Shown: positions 24,328 to 33,198, numbered from the stretch's first letter. The stretch is 64,000 bases of DNA from Sphingopyxis sp. BE259 (GCF_031457495.1 NZ_JAVDWM010000001.1:248001-312000), one strand, 5' to 3'. The notes: generated by a model not told the origin, from the sequence alone. Numbers and translations: made by a program.

Positions 24328-25158
24328 ATGATTAACGCCGTAGGCAATCGCATGACGCGCGAAATCGCGCGCCAGCAGAAGCTCGCCGATCAGATCGAGC
24401 GGACGCAGATCCAGATTTCGAGCGGCAAGCGGCTGCAACGCATGTCCGACGACCCGGTGTCGGCGCGGCGGGTCGAAACGATCGGCACCACCCAGGCCAG
24501 CATGACCGCGTGGAACGCCAACATCAATTCGGCGTCGGCGCTGGTGGCGCAGGCCGATGGCGTGATGAAATCGGTGAGCAATCTGATGACTCGGGCGCGC
24601 GAGCTGACCCTCGCCGCGGCAAATGATTCGGCAAACCCTGCCGATCGCGCGGCGATCGCCGCCGAACTGGGGACGATCGCCGACGAAATCGACAGTCTGG
24701 CCGCGACCCGCGATTCAAACAGCGAACCGTTGTTCGCCATCGGCACCGCGCGCGTCATGCGGTTCGATGCGGACATCAGCTTTGCGCCCGTGCCGGCTGC
24801 CGCCGATGTGTTTGTCATCGCAGGCAACAGCCTGTCGACCGGGATCCGCGATGCGGCGACGGCGGTCGCGGCGGGTAACAAGCCGGCGATTGGCACCGCG
24901 CTGACCGCGCTCGAGACGGCGATCGGCCATGTCGCCGACCGCCACGCCACGCTCGGCCTGTCGGGCGGGCGGCTCGACCGCATCGGCGACGGGCTGGCGG
25001 CGCGCGGGATCACGCTGAAAGACGAACGCTCGTCGGTCGAGGATACCGACCTGTCGGTCGCGATCGCCGAACTCAATGCGCAGGATCTGACACTGGGCGC
25101 CGCGCAGGCAGCCTTTGCCAAGATCAACCGCCAGACCTTGTTCGATATTTTGAGCTGA
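24328..25158 (+). CDS. flgL: Hook-filament junction protein 3 FlgL
   Basis: 276-residue flagellin-like junction protein. The N-terminus (MTREIARQQKLADQIERTQI, QISSGKRLQRMSDDPVSARR) and the C-terminal heptad region (ERSSVEDTDLSVAIAELNAQ, then LTLGAAQAAFAKINRQTLF) are the flagellin D0/D1 pattern. Position after flgK supports FlgL over flagellin. It is the last gene of the flgB operon before a 90-nt gap carrying a candidate FliA promoter. Confidence 0.92.
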   Translation: MINAVGNRMTREIARQQKLADQIERTQIQISSGKRLQRMSDDPVSARRVETIGTTQASMTAWNANINSASALVAQADGVMKSVSNLMTRARELTLAAANDSANPADRAAIAAELGTIADEIDSLAATRDSNSEPLFAIGTARVMRFDADISFAPVPAAADVFVIAGNSLSTGIRDAATAVAAGNKPAIGTALTALETAIGHVADRHATLGLSGGRLDRIGDGLAARGITLKDERSSVEDTDLSVAIAELNAQDLTLGAAQAAFAKINRQTLFDILS

Positions 25159-25165
25159 GCGCGCT

Positions 25166-25191
25166 CAATGTCGCGGCGCCGCTGCCGTTAA
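25166..25191 (+). promoter_or_regulatory. Candidate FliA (sigma-28) promoter of motAB
   Basis: CAAT, 14 nt, then GCCGTTAA, with the -10-like element perfect to the locally shared motif. It sits in the only sizeable gap of the flg-mot cluster, about 55 nt before the motA ATG. Confidence 0.6.
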
Positions 25192-25246
25192 GCATAAAGA
25201 CGTCTTGTGAATTTGGGGCCGCTGGCCCGAATGGAGTTGACCCCGC

Positions 25247-26110
25247 ATGTTTCCCGTAATCGGCATCGTCGTCTTGATCCTGCTGGTGTTCGGGGGCTTC
25301 GCGCTGACCGGCGGCAATCTCGGCCCCGTCATGCACGCGCTGCCGCACGAAATGCTGATCATCGGCGGCGCCGCCATCGGGTCGCTGATCATCGGCAATT
25401 CGGGCGCCGACCTGAAGGCGCTGGGCGGCGGGCTCGCGAAGGTGTTCAAGGGGCCGCAATACAAGAAACAGGATTATCTCGACTGCATACTGCTCGTCTC
25501 GACCTTGATGAAGATGATGCGGACCGAGGGCCCGGTGGCAGTCGAACCGCATATCGAGGATCCGAAAAACTCGGCGCTGTTCCAGCAATATCCAAAACTG
25601 CTGAAGGACGACACGCTGATCCACCTGATCTGCGACACGCTGCGTCTGGTCGTGGTGTCGTCGGGAACGCTCGATCCGCACGCGGTCGAGGATGTCATGG
25701 ACGCGGCGCTGAAGAACCATCACCACCACGCGATCAAGCCCGCCGACGGCTTGCAGAATCTGGCCGACGCGCTGCCCGCGCTCGGCATCGTCGCCGCGGT
25801 GCTGGGCGTCGTGAAGACGATGGGATCGATCGACAAGCCGCCTGAGGTATTGGGCGGGATGATCGGGTCGGCGCTCGTCGGCACCTTCCTCGGCGTGTTG
25901 CTCGCTTATGGCCTTGTCGGTCCGTTCGCGACGCGCGCGCGCACGGTGATCGAGGGCGATGGGGCGATGTATCATACGGTCAAGCAATTGATCGTGGCAT
26001 CGCTGCACGGCCACCCGCAGCCGTTGGTAATCGAGGCCGCACGCTCAGGGGTCGAACATGCCAACCAGCCGAGCTTTGCCGAAGTGTTTGACGGAATGCG
26101 CGGCCGCTGA
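25247..26110 (+). CDS. motA: Flagellar motor stator protein MotA
   Basis: 287-residue proton-channel stator subunit. Four membrane helices are visible: the N-terminal pair (FPVIGIVVLILLVFGGFALT and EMLIIGGAAIGSLIIG), then GIVAAVLGVVKTMGSID and the GSALVGTFLGVLLAYGLVGP helix. The cytoplasmic loop carries the charged region that contacts FliG. Its stop overlaps the motB start (TGATG). The preceding gap holds a candidate FliA promoter, fitting late expression of the stator. Confidence 0.95.
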   Translation: MFPVIGIVVLILLVFGGFALTGGNLGPVMHALPHEMLIIGGAAIGSLIIGNSGADLKALGGGLAKVFKGPQYKKQDYLDCILLVSTLMKMMRTEGPVAVEPHIEDPKNSALFQQYPKLLKDDTLIHLICDTLRLVVVSSGTLDPHAVEDVMDAALKNHHHHAIKPADGLQNLADALPALGIVAAVLGVVKTMGSIDKPPEVLGGMIGSALVGTFLGVLLAYGLVGPFATRARTVIEGDGAMYHTVKQLIVASLHGHPQPLVIEAARSGVEHANQPSFAEVFDGMRGR

Positions 26111-26970
26111 TGGCAGCGCGCCCGAACACCCCGCCGCGGCCGATCATCGTCAAGAAGATCATCGAGGCACCGCACGCCGGCCACCATGGCGGGGCGTGGA
26201 AGGTTGCCTATGCCGATTTCGTGACCGCGATGATGGCGTTCTTTCTGCTGATGTGGCTGCTTGGCGCGACGACCGAAAAGCAGCGCAAGGCGCTCGCCGA
26301 CTATTTCGCGCCGACGATCGTCGAGACGAAGCAGGGCAGCGCGGGGTCGAACGGGCTGTTCGGCGGCGATTCGATCGTATCGGCCGATGACTATCCGCAC
26401 GCCGCGGGCCAGACCGGGACGCGTTCGATCACCATCCCCAAGGATGCCGTAGGCGGCCCCAAGGAAGCATCGGGGCGCGAGAGCGAAAAGATGAAGTTCC
26501 AGCAAGTCGCCAAGTCGCTCATGGAACGGGTGCAGAAACAGGGCGACCTAAAACGCCTGGCGCGCAACCTGCGCTTCACCGAAACCGTCGAGGGCATGCG
26601 GATCGACGTCATCGACGACGCCGATTTCTCGATGTTCGCCAGCGGCACCAGCCAGCTGACCCCCGAAGGCGCCCGGCTGTTCAGTGAAATCGCCAAGCCG
26701 GTCGCCGAGGTGACCAACCAGGTGATGGTCCGCGGCCACACCGACGCGGCCCCTTGGTCGGCCAAATCGGGCACCAACAATTGGCGCCTGTCGGTCGACC
26801 GCGCCGAGATCGTGCGACACTATCTGGAGTTCCGCGGCGTCACCGCAAACCGCTTTTCGCGCATCGAAGGCGTCGCCGATCGCGAGCCCTATATCCCCTC
26901 CGACCGATTCGATCCGCGCAACCGCCGCATCTCGATCACGCTGGGCTGGCGAACCGCCGCCGACAATTAG
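26110..26970 (+). CDS. motB: Flagellar motor stator protein MotB
   Basis: 286-residue stator subunit anchoring MotA to peptidoglycan. A short N-terminal tail leads into the plug/TM helix KVAYADFVTAMMAFFLLMWL, whose Asp is the proton-binding residue; proton coupling is thus likely. A linker precedes the C-terminal OmpA-like domain with VMVRGHTDAAPWSAKSGTNN, NWRLSVDRAEIVRHYLE and the DRFDPRNRRISITL ending. Co-transcribed with motA; the transcript probably ends before the sigma-54 activator gene. Confidence 0.95.
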   Translation: MAARPNTPPRPIIVKKIIEAPHAGHHGGAWKVAYADFVTAMMAFFLLMWLLGATTEKQRKALADYFAPTIVETKQGSAGSNGLFGGDSIVSADDYPHAAGQTGTRSITIPKDAVGGPKEASGRESEKMKFQQVAKSLMERVQKQGDLKRLARNLRFTETVEGMRIDVIDDADFSMFASGTSQLTPEGARLFSEIAKPVAEVTNQVMVRGHTDAAPWSAKSGTNNWRLSVDRAEIVRHYLEFRGVTANRFSRIEGVADREPYIPSDRFDPRNRRISITLGWRTAADN

Positions 26971-27036
26971 TGCCAATCTGGCAGCATATCGGATCGTTAA
27001 CGACGCGAAAGCGCCATCAATACATCCAATCTGGCA
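26971..27036. repeat. Repeated CCAATCTGGCA motif upstream of the sigma-54 activator gene
   Basis: CCAATCTGGCA occurs at 26973-26983 and 27026-27036 (53 nt apart). The first copy lies within the palindrome TGCCA-ATC-TGGCA (26971-26983). The pair lies in the 180-nt gap before the activator gene and may be an operator. Confidence 0.55.
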
Positions 27037-27152
27037 ATAACCCTTTGTTTTGAATGGGTTATGATCGAGTGGATAATCTTTTGTTTACCACTTTCGTCAA
27101 TCTGTGGGTCCATCGAAAAGGCGCCGAATTGGGGGGCGCGGTGGAGACCGAA

Positions 27153-28211
27153 ATGACCGTGGGGCAGAACAACAGTGCAGCGCTCGAGGCGCTGATCATC
27201 GGCAGCAGCGCGGCCGCCGCGCAGCTGCGCGACATGATCCGCCGCGTGGCGCGGTCGAATGCTTCGGTCATGCTCTGCGGCCCGTCGGGTTCGGGTAAGG
27301 AACTGGTGGCCCGGGCGATCCACGACGAAGGCGTCCGGTCGGGCAAGGCTTTCTCGGCGATCAACTGCGGCGCCATCCCCGGCGACCTGATCGAATCCGA
27401 ATTGTTCGGGCATGAAAAGGGCAGCTTCACCGGCGCCCACGCCCGCCGCATCGGCCATTTCGAAGCGAGCGAAGGCGGCACGCTGTTCCTCGACGAAATC
27501 GGCGACATGCGTTTCGACATGCAGGTCAAACTGCTCCGCGTGCTGGAGGAACGGACGATCGTCCGCGTCGGCAGCAGCGATGTAAAGGCCGTCGACGTTC
27601 GCGTCATTTCGGCCACCCACCAGGATCTCGGCGCCGCGATCGCCGATGGCAAATTCCGCGAAGACCTGTTCTTCCGGCTCGGCGTGGTTGTGTTGCAGGT
27701 CCCCAGCCTCGCCAGCCGCGTCGAGGATATTCCCGCCCTCATCCGCCATTTCCAGCGCAAGATGCCGGGCGAGGCCAAGTGCCGCTTTGACGCCGATGCG
27801 ATGGTCCTGCTGATGCAGCACCGCTGGCCGGGCAACGTCCGCGAACTGAGAAATTTTGTCGAACGCGCCAGTGTCCTGCACGGCGGCGAGACGCTGGGTG
27901 CCGACGACGTCGCCATCCTTTTGAACCCCACCGCAGCGCTTGCGCCGCGGCAAACTGTCCCCAGCAGTTTCGCCGCGGTGCAAGCCAGTGCGGACGATCA
28001 TGGCCATGCGGTGCCGCACAGCAAGGCACCCGCACCGGGGCGCCCGATCGACCTCAAGCGCGAGATCGAGACGATCGAGCTCGAACAGATCCACGTCGCG
28101 CTCGACCTGGCCGACGGCATCATTTCCGAAGCCGCGCGCCTGTTGACGCTGAAGCGCACGACGCTGATCGAAAAGATGCGCAAATATGGGGTTCAGCAGC
28201 AGGCGGCCTGA
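27153..28211 (+). CDS. Receiver-less sigma-54-dependent activator (FleQ/FlbD-like)
   Basis: 352-residue AAA+ enhancer-binding protein that should activate the sigma-54 promoters of the flagellar locus. In order: a short N-terminus with no receiver or GAF domain, Walker A GPSGSGKELVARA (about residue 43), the sigma-54 contact loop as GSFTGA (about residue 90; usual form GAFTGA), Walker B GGTLFLDEIGDM, the arginine-finger region and a C-terminal Fis-type HTH (IISEAARLLTLKRTTLIEKM). I chose the ATG at 27153 because GGAG lies 8 nt upstream; the frame is open for 33 more codons. The lack of a receiver suggests control by expression or by a partner protein. Confidence 0.9.
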   Translation: MTVGQNNSAALEALIIGSSAAAAQLRDMIRRVARSNASVMLCGPSGSGKELVARAIHDEGVRSGKAFSAINCGAIPGDLIESELFGHEKGSFTGAHARRIGHFEASEGGTLFLDEIGDMRFDMQVKLLRVLEERTIVRVGSSDVKAVDVRVISATHQDLGAAIADGKFREDLFFRLGVVVLQVPSLASRVEDIPALIRHFQRKMPGEAKCRFDADAMVLLMQHRWPGNVRELRNFVERASVLHGGETLGADDVAILLNPTAALAPRQTVPSSFAAVQASADDHGHAVPHSKAPAPGRPIDLKREIETIELEQIHVALDLADGIISEAARLLTLKRTTLIEKMRKYGVQQQAA

Positions 28212-28275
28212 CCGGCGCCCGCGACACGAGTTTCAGCACCCGCTGAAAAAAGGGGGCTCTGGTCCGCCCCTAATC

Positions 28276-28310
28276 ACCCGGCCGCCCGTCCCCACCCTGG
28301 GCGGCCGGGT
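28276..28310. terminator. GC-rich hairpin after the sigma-54 activator gene
   Basis: ACCCGGCCGCCC pairs with GGGCGGCCGGGT (12-bp perfect stem, 11-nt loop). It lies 65 nt past the activator stop. The T-run is weak. Confidence 0.6.
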
Positions 28311-28335
28311 ACCCAGCGGGATCTTTTGAAACGGC

Positions 28336-28379
28336 ATCGGCCCGCTTCCCCATTTTCGGGAAGCGGGCCGATCCTGTTT
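28336..28379. terminator. Bidirectional terminator between activator gene and fliS
   Basis: ATCGGCCCGCTTCCC pairs with GGGAAGCGGGCCGAT (15-bp stem). On the plus strand CCTGTTTT follows; on the minus strand the hairpin runs into GCCGTTTCAAAAGATC. It likely ends both the convergent activator transcript and the long fli transcript. Confidence 0.78.
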
Positions 28380-28399
28380 TCAGTCGCGTGGGATTGCGG

Positions 28400-28789
28400 T
28401 CAGCGCAATTGACGCCACGCCGCGCTGACCGTCAGCACGCCGTCGAGCAGGTCGGACAGGGCTTCGCCATCATTCTGCGCGACGGCATCGTCGAGCTTGC
28501 GGCGCATGCTGCGATAGACCCGCGACAAGGCGGCGGCGACGTCGCCGCCGGCGTCGCGGTCGAGCCCCGCGTCGAGCCCGATCAGGATCGCGCGGGCGCG
28601 GTGGGCGGGTTCGGTAGCCGAAATGCGCTGACCTTGCCGGACCATCGACGCCAGCACGCCGATCGCGGTTTCCAGCTCGTCATAGAGCATGGTCACCAGC
28701 TCGATCGGGTCGGCGGCGGCGGCGCGGCTTTCATGCTGCAAGCGGCGATAGAGCCCGGTCGCCCGGACGGTCGAGGCGGTAGCTGTCAC
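28400..28789 (-). CDS. fliS: Flagellin export chaperone FliS
   Basis: 129-residue helical chaperone that keeps flagellin unpolymerised until export. The family signature is present: Tyr-containing start (LYRRLQHESRAAAADPIELV, TMLYDELETAI), a central helix, and VYRSMRRKLDDAVAQNDGEA near the C-terminus. The start is a GTG, 11 nt after the fliD stop. It is the last gene of the long fliE-to-fliS block. FliS is absent from the Caulobacter-type flagellar set, so its presence is informative about origin. Confidence 0.88.
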   Translation of the reverse strand: MTATASTVRATGLYRRLQHESRAAAADPIELVTMLYDELETAIGVLASMVRQGQRISATEPAHRARAILIGLDAGLDRDAGGDVAAALSRVYRSMRRKLDDAVAQNDGEALSDLLDGVLTVSAAWRQLR

Positions 28790-28800
28790 GATCGATGTCC

Positions 28801-30177
28801 CTAATCGTTACCCTGGTTGGTCCAGAGTTTGATCTGTTGTTCCAGATAGGTTTGCGTGGCCTTGAATGCCGCGAGCCGCGCGTCGAGCGAGCCATATTGC
28901 TTCTCCAGCCGGGCCCGATAGGCGTCCTCGCGCGTCTCGATCGTCTCGAGCTGATCGGCCAATGTTTCCTTGCGGGTGTCGAGCGACTTGCTGACCCGGC
29001 CGATCACCCCGTCGGTCGCCACCGCCTTGTCGCGGATCGCATCGAGGACAAAAGCGATGCCGGGGTCGCTGGCCTCGGTCCGGCCGCCGTCGCGGCGCGG
29101 GTTGAACAGCGCCTCGACCGCCCCGGCGTCGCTGGCGAGCACCTGCGCGAGCTTGACCTCATCGACCATCAGCAGACCCTCCTTGGTCGTCGAAACGCCG
29201 ATGTCGGTCAGTTTGTTGATGCTGCCATGGCTTGAAATGACCTTGCCGACCAGTCCCGACAGTTCGCGCTCGAGTTCGCGCAGCGCCGTCGTCGATCCCG
29301 ACAGGCCGGCGGCCGACGACAGGCTTTTCTTCAGCTGGTTATAGACCGAGACGAAATCGCCGACGGTCTGTTTGATGATGTCGAGCGGGCGGCTGGCGCC
29401 GATATCGACCGGCTGGCCGGGCGCGGCCTTTTTCAGGGTCAGCGACATGCCCGGCACCACATCGTCGATGATGTTGGTGCCGCGGCTGAACGCGACGCCG
29501 TCGAGGGTGAATTCGGCGTTGGCGGCGCTCTGGCCCAGCGTCATCCCGCCGCCCGCGCCATAGGCAAAGGCGGAGAGGCCGGGATCGGCGCCGGCGTCGG
29601 CAGCCAGGGTAAAGGCGTTGGCGGCCCCCGACGGACCCTTCAGGATCAGGCGATGGCCGCCCTCGTCGGCGATGATCGATGCGGTAATGCCGCCGCCGCT
29701 AGTGTTAATCGCGCTGGCCAGCCCGTCGAGACTGTTGTTGGTGCCATCGATGGTGATCGTCTTGGCGACGCCGCCGACGGTGAGCGTCATCGTGCCGGTG
29801 CCGATCGCCGCGGTGCGGTCGGCGACGACCCCCGAATAGCTGCTCTGCGCGCGCGCGAGCTGGGTGACGACGATGGTTGCAGCGAAGCTGTCGGCGTGGA
29901 GCCCGGCGCGCGCGGTGGCGCTCAGCACGCTGTCGTCGGACACCGTCGGGGTGCTGCGCAGCGTGCCGTCGCTGACCATCTGGCCCAACGAATCGGCAAA
30001 GCCGTCGAGGTCGGATCGCGCCTGCGCCAGGGCGCTGATCCGCGTCTGATTCTGCTGGGTCAGCGTCGTGATCCGCGCGACCTTTGGCTCGCGCGACGCG
30101 GCGGACAGGTCGGTGACCAGCTGTTTGATGTCGATGCCCGATCCGGCGCCCAGGCTGTTGGCAATTGAACTGACCAT
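28801..30177 (-). CDS. fliD: Filament cap protein FliD
   Basis: 458-residue filament cap that folds flagellin at the filament tip. The N-terminus is typical (IANSLGAGSGIDIKQLVTDL) and the C-terminus has the coiled coil (RVSKSLDTRKETLADQLETI, then ETREDAYRARLEKQYGSLDA and LAAFKATQTYLEQQIKLW). AAGGA lies 9 nt before the ATG. The 45-nt gap from flhB holds a candidate FliA promoter, so fliD-fliS may be both part of the long transcript and separately induced late. Confidence 0.92.
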   Translation of the reverse strand: MVSSIANSLGAGSGIDIKQLVTDLSAASREPKVARITTLTQQNQTRISALAQARSDLDGFADSLGQMVSDGTLRSTPTVSDDSVLSATARAGLHADSFAATIVVTQLARAQSSYSGVVADRTAAIGTGTMTLTVGGVAKTITIDGTNNSLDGLASAINTSGGGITASIIADEGGHRLILKGPSGAANAFTLAADAGADPGLSAFAYGAGGGMTLGQSAANAEFTLDGVAFSRGTNIIDDVVPGMSLTLKKAAPGQPVDIGASRPLDIIKQTVGDFVSVYNQLKKSLSSAAGLSGSTTALRELERELSGLVGKVISSHGSINKLTDIGVSTTKEGLLMVDEVKLAQVLASDAGAVEALFNPRRDGGRTEASDPGIAFVLDAIRDKAVATDGVIGRVSKSLDTRKETLADQLETIETREDAYRARLEKQYGSLDARLAAFKATQTYLEQQIKLWTNQGND

Positions 30178-30199
30178 GACGAAAAATCCTTCGCACCCC

Positions 30200-30225
30200 T
30201 TAACGGCGGCGCGGCGGCTATTTTA
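30200..30225 (-). promoter_or_regulatory. Candidate FliA (sigma-28) promoter of fliD-fliS
   Basis: On the minus strand TAAA (overlapping the flhB stop codon), 14 nt, then GCCGTTAA. It fits the sigma-28 pattern TAAA-N15-GCCGATAA with a one-base shorter spacer, 23 nt before the fliD ATG. Confidence 0.6.
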
Positions 30226-31362
30226 AGCCTGACGGCGACCTTCGGGATCGAAATGATGCGATGCGGGAACATCGACGACGGGCGGCGCCGCGCCTTCAGC
30301 AACCATGCGCTCGAGTTGAAAGACGAACGCCAGCACGGTGGCGACCGCGACGAACAATTCGTCGGGGATCACGCGCCCGGCGCGCGCGGTGAAATAGATG
30401 GCGCGGGTCAGCTGCGGATATTCGAGCAAAGGAACATTGGCGCCGCGCGCCAGCTCGCGGATCGCCAGCGCGACATCGCCGCGCCCGCGCGCGACGACGA
30501 CCGGGGCGGCATCGACCCCGGGGCGATAGCGCAGCGCGATCGAAAAATGGGTCGGATTGGTCAGCACGACGGTCGCGTCGGACACCGCCTTGCGCGCCGA
30601 ACCGCTCAGCATTTCATGCGCCCGCTGACGCTGCGCCTGTTTGAGTTCGGGGGCACCGTCGGACTGGCGCATCTCCTCTTTCACCTCCTGCTTGCTCATC
30701 ATTAGCCGCCGGTTACGCTGGAACCATTGCACTGGGACGTCGATCAGCGCGATGACAACCAGCCCGCCGGCGAGCACCAGCATGGCATGGCCGATCGCCT
30801 GTCCGGCCAGCCCGATCGCCCCGATCAGGTCGGCGCGCGCCATCGTCATGATTGCAGGCAAACTGCCGTCGACGAGCCAGTAACCGATGGTGCCGAGCAG
30901 CAGCACCTTGGCCAATGCCTTGCCCAGTTCGGCGGCGCCCTGTGTCCCGAACATGCGTTTCAGCCCGGTCATCGGGTTCATCCGGTTGCCCTTGAACGCC
31001 AGCGCCTTGCCGCGCCAGCCGAACGAGCCGAGCAGCGCCGGCCCCGCCACCGCGGCGCCCAACGCGAGCGCGAACAGGCTGGCCAGCGGCAGCAGGATGT
31101 CGATGCCGTTGCGCATCAGCGCCTCGGCCGGCGCAAAATCGGCGACGTCGGCGGCGCTGAGGGTCAGCCCGCGGCGCAGCAGGTCGCTCGCCGATTGGAC
31201 GAACCAGCCGCCCGCGGCGATGATCCAGCCCGCCGCAGCGAGCATCATCAATGCCGTCGCCAACTCGCGCGACATCAGTACATCCCCTTCGCGCGCCGAG
31301 TCGGCCAGCTTCTTCGGGGTCGGCTGTTCGGTTTTCTGGTCCTTGTCGGGTTTGCTCGCCAT
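30223..31362 (-). CDS. flhB: Flagellar export specificity switch FlhB
   Basis: 379-residue export-gate membrane protein. It starts with a charged tail (DKDQKTEQPTPKKLADSARE), has four membrane helices, and carries the self-cleavage motif NPTH at about residue 269 (VVLTNPTHFSIALRYRPGVD). Autocleavage there, together with FliK, switches export from hook to filament proteins. The C-terminus EYPQLTRAIYFTARAGRVIP is conserved. It follows fliR after 4 nt. Confidence 0.95.
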   Translation of the reverse strand: MASKPDKDQKTEQPTPKKLADSAREGDVLMSRELATALMMLAAAGWIIAAGGWFVQSASDLLRRGLTLSAADVADFAPAEALMRNGIDILLPLASLFALALGAAVAGPALLGSFGWRGKALAFKGNRMNPMTGLKRMFGTQGAAELGKALAKVLLLGTIGYWLVDGSLPAIMTMARADLIGAIGLAGQAIGHAMLVLAGGLVVIALIDVPVQWFQRNRRLMMSKQEVKEEMRQSDGAPELKQAQRQRAHEMLSGSARKAVSDATVVLTNPTHFSIALRYRPGVDAAPVVVARGRGDVALAIRELARGANVPLLEYPQLTRAIYFTARAGRVIPDELFVAVATVLAFVFQLERMVAEGAAPPVVDVPASHHFDPEGRRQA

Positions 31363-31366
31363 GGCT

Positions 31367-32146
31367 TCAGAGCCCCGCGAACATCCGCGCCCCGTCGAGC
31401 GCGTCGGACAATATGCGGACGATCGCCTCGGCCATCGCCGGGGTGGCGACGCCGAGGAGGACGATCCCGGCGAGCAGGGTCGCGGGAATCCCGACAGCGA
31501 ACAGGTTGAGCGCCGGGGCCGAGCGCCCGATGACGCCCATGATCATCTGGACCAGGATCAGGACAAAACCGACCGGCATCGCGATCGTCAATCCCGCGGC
31601 GAACATCAGGCTGCCAAAACGCAGCAGCCCGCCGATCGCGTCGAATGAGGGAAAGGCATTGCCGGGCGGCAGCGCCGAATAGCTGTCGACGATGATGTCG
31701 ATCAGCACCAGATGGCCATCGGCGGCGAGGAACAGCGCGGTCGCCAGCATCGAGAGAAACTGGCCGATCGCCGAACTCGACGCGCCGCTCAAGGGGTCGA
31801 CCATCGATGCAAAGCCAAGGCCCATCGCGTTGCTGATCGCTTCGCCCGCGAGCAGCGCCGCGGCGAGTCCCATTTGCAGGATGAACCCGATGCCGAGCCC
31901 GATCACCACCTCGCCGATCACCAGCAGCAGGCCGGGGACCGACACGATGCCCTCGGGCGGCAATGTCATGCCCGATGCCGCGACCGCCGGGACGCCGACC
32001 GCCAGCGCGATGACCAGCCGCAGCTGGATCGGCACGCTGGTTGCCCCGAACACCGGCGCGGCGATGAACGCGGCGCCGGGGCGGATCATCGCCAGCATCC
32101 ACAGCTGAAGCATCGCCTCGATATTCGGGATGTCGGCGGGGTCCAC
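31367..32146 (-). CDS. fliR: Flagellar export gate protein FliR
   Basis: About 259 residues, a multi-helix membrane protein of the export gate. Typical features are the IRPGAAFIAAPVFGATSVPI segment, then QLRLVIALAVGVPAVA, EVVIGLGIGFILQMGLAAAL and GEAISNAMGLGFASMVDPLS. The start is uncertain: I take a GTG at 32146, seven nucleotides after the fliQ stop, giving the normal FliR length; the frame is open further upstream, overlapping fliQ. An ATG ten codons downstream is another option. Confidence 0.9.
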   Translation of the reverse strand: MDPADIPNIEAMLQLWMLAMIRPGAAFIAAPVFGATSVPIQLRLVIALAVGVPAVAASGMTLPPEGIVSVPGLLLVIGEVVIGLGIGFILQMGLAAALLAGEAISNAMGLGFASMVDPLSGASSSAIGQFLSMLATALFLAADGHLVLIDIIVDSYSALPPGNAFPSFDAIGGLLRFGSLMFAAGLTIAMPVGFVLILVQMIMGVIGRSAPALNLFAVGIPATLLAGIVLLGVATPAMAEAIVRILSDALDGARMFAGL

Positions 32147-32153
32147 GGCCGGT

Positions 32154-32423
32154 TTAGCGGACGACGTTGGGGATCTGCGCGAAAATGTCGCGGGTGAAAT
32201 CGGTGAGCAGCACCAGGATGCTGCCGCCAAAGATCGCGAGGCAGATCGCCGCGACGATCAACTTGGGGACAAAGGTCAGCGTCTGTTCGTTGATCGACGT
32301 CGCCGCCTGCACCATGCCGAGCAGCACCCCGATGACGAGCACGGGCAGCAGCAGCGGCGCCGAGGCGAGCGCGAGGATCCACAAGGATTGTTGCGCCATG
32401 CCGATGAAATAGTCGGTTTCCAC
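32154..32423 (-). CDS. fliQ: Flagellar export gate protein FliQ
   Basis: 89-residue protein with two membrane helices (SLWILALASAPLLLPVLVIG and the LIVAAICLAIFGGSILVLL region) separated by the conserved VQAATSINEQTLTFVPK loop, which is the FliQ signature. It forms the FliPQR gate core. It lies 4 nt after fliP. Confidence 0.94.
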   Translation of the reverse strand: METDYFIGMAQQSLWILALASAPLLLPVLVIGVLLGMVQAATSINEQTLTFVPKLIVAAICLAIFGGSILVLLTDFTRDIFAQIPNVVR

Positions 32424-32427
32424 GCTG

Positions 32428-33198
32428 CTAAGTCCCGAACGAGGCGGCGAGCGAGCCCATCGTCAGCGCCCAGCCGTCGACGAGCACGAACAGCAGCAGC
32501 TTGAACGGCATCGAGATGATCGTCGGTGAGAGCATCATCATGCCGAGCGACATCAAGGCCGAGGCGACGATCAGGTCGATGACCAGAAAGGGCAGGAAGA
32601 TCAGAAAGCCGATCTGGAATGCGGTTTTAAGCTCGCTGGTGACGAAGGCCGGCAGCAGGATCGAAAACGGCACGTCCTTGGGGCTGGCATAGGCCGGCGC
32701 CTTGGCGATCTTGGCAAACATCATCAGGTCGGTCTTGCGCGTCTGCGTCATCATGAAGCCGTGCAGCGCGGTGCCCGAACGCGACACCGCTTCGCCGATG
32801 TCGATCTGTTCCTGGCCATAGGGTTCGATCGCGACGCGGTTTACCTCGCTGATCACCGGCTGCATCACGAACAGCGACAGGAACAGGCTCAATCCGACCA
32901 GCACCTGGTTCGGCGGCGTCTGTTGCAGCCCAAGCGCGTGGCGCAGGATCGACAACACGATGATGATGCGGGTGAAGCTGGTCATCATCAGCAGCAGTGA
33001 CGGCAGCACCGTCAGCAGGCTCATCAGGACCAGGATTTGCAGCGACAGGCTGAGCGGACGACCGTCGCCGCCGATGTCGTTCACCGCGCGGCTCAGGCCA
33101 TCGGCGGTCTGCGCATAAGCGGCGGGCGCGGCGCACAACAGCGCGGCGCCCCCGGCAAGCGCGGCGGCACGGAGCAGCCAGCGGCGATCAATCGACAT
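32428..33198 (-). CDS. fliP: Flagellar export gate protein FliP
   Basis: 256-residue export-gate protein. FliP is unusual in having a cleavable signal peptide, and one is visible (RWLLRAAALAGGAALLCAAP). The core SLQILVLMSLLTVLPSLLLM, MTSFTRIIIVLSILRHALGL and QQTPPNQVLVGLSLFL is diagnostic. I use the ATG at 33198, which overlaps fliO by 11 nt and has GGGGGA upstream; the frame remains open upstream inside fliO but without homology. Confidence 0.95.
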   Translation of the reverse strand: MSIDRRWLLRAAALAGGAALLCAAPAAYAQTADGLSRAVNDIGGDGRPLSLSLQILVLMSLLTVLPSLLLMMTSFTRIIIVLSILRHALGLQQTPPNQVLVGLSLFLSLFVMQPVISEVNRVAIEPYGQEQIDIGEAVSRSGTALHGFMMTQTRKTDLMMFAKIAKAPAYASPKDVPFSILLPAFVTSELKTAFQIGFLIFLPFLVIDLIVASALMSLGMMMLSPTIISMPFKLLLFVLVDGWALTMGSLAASFGT

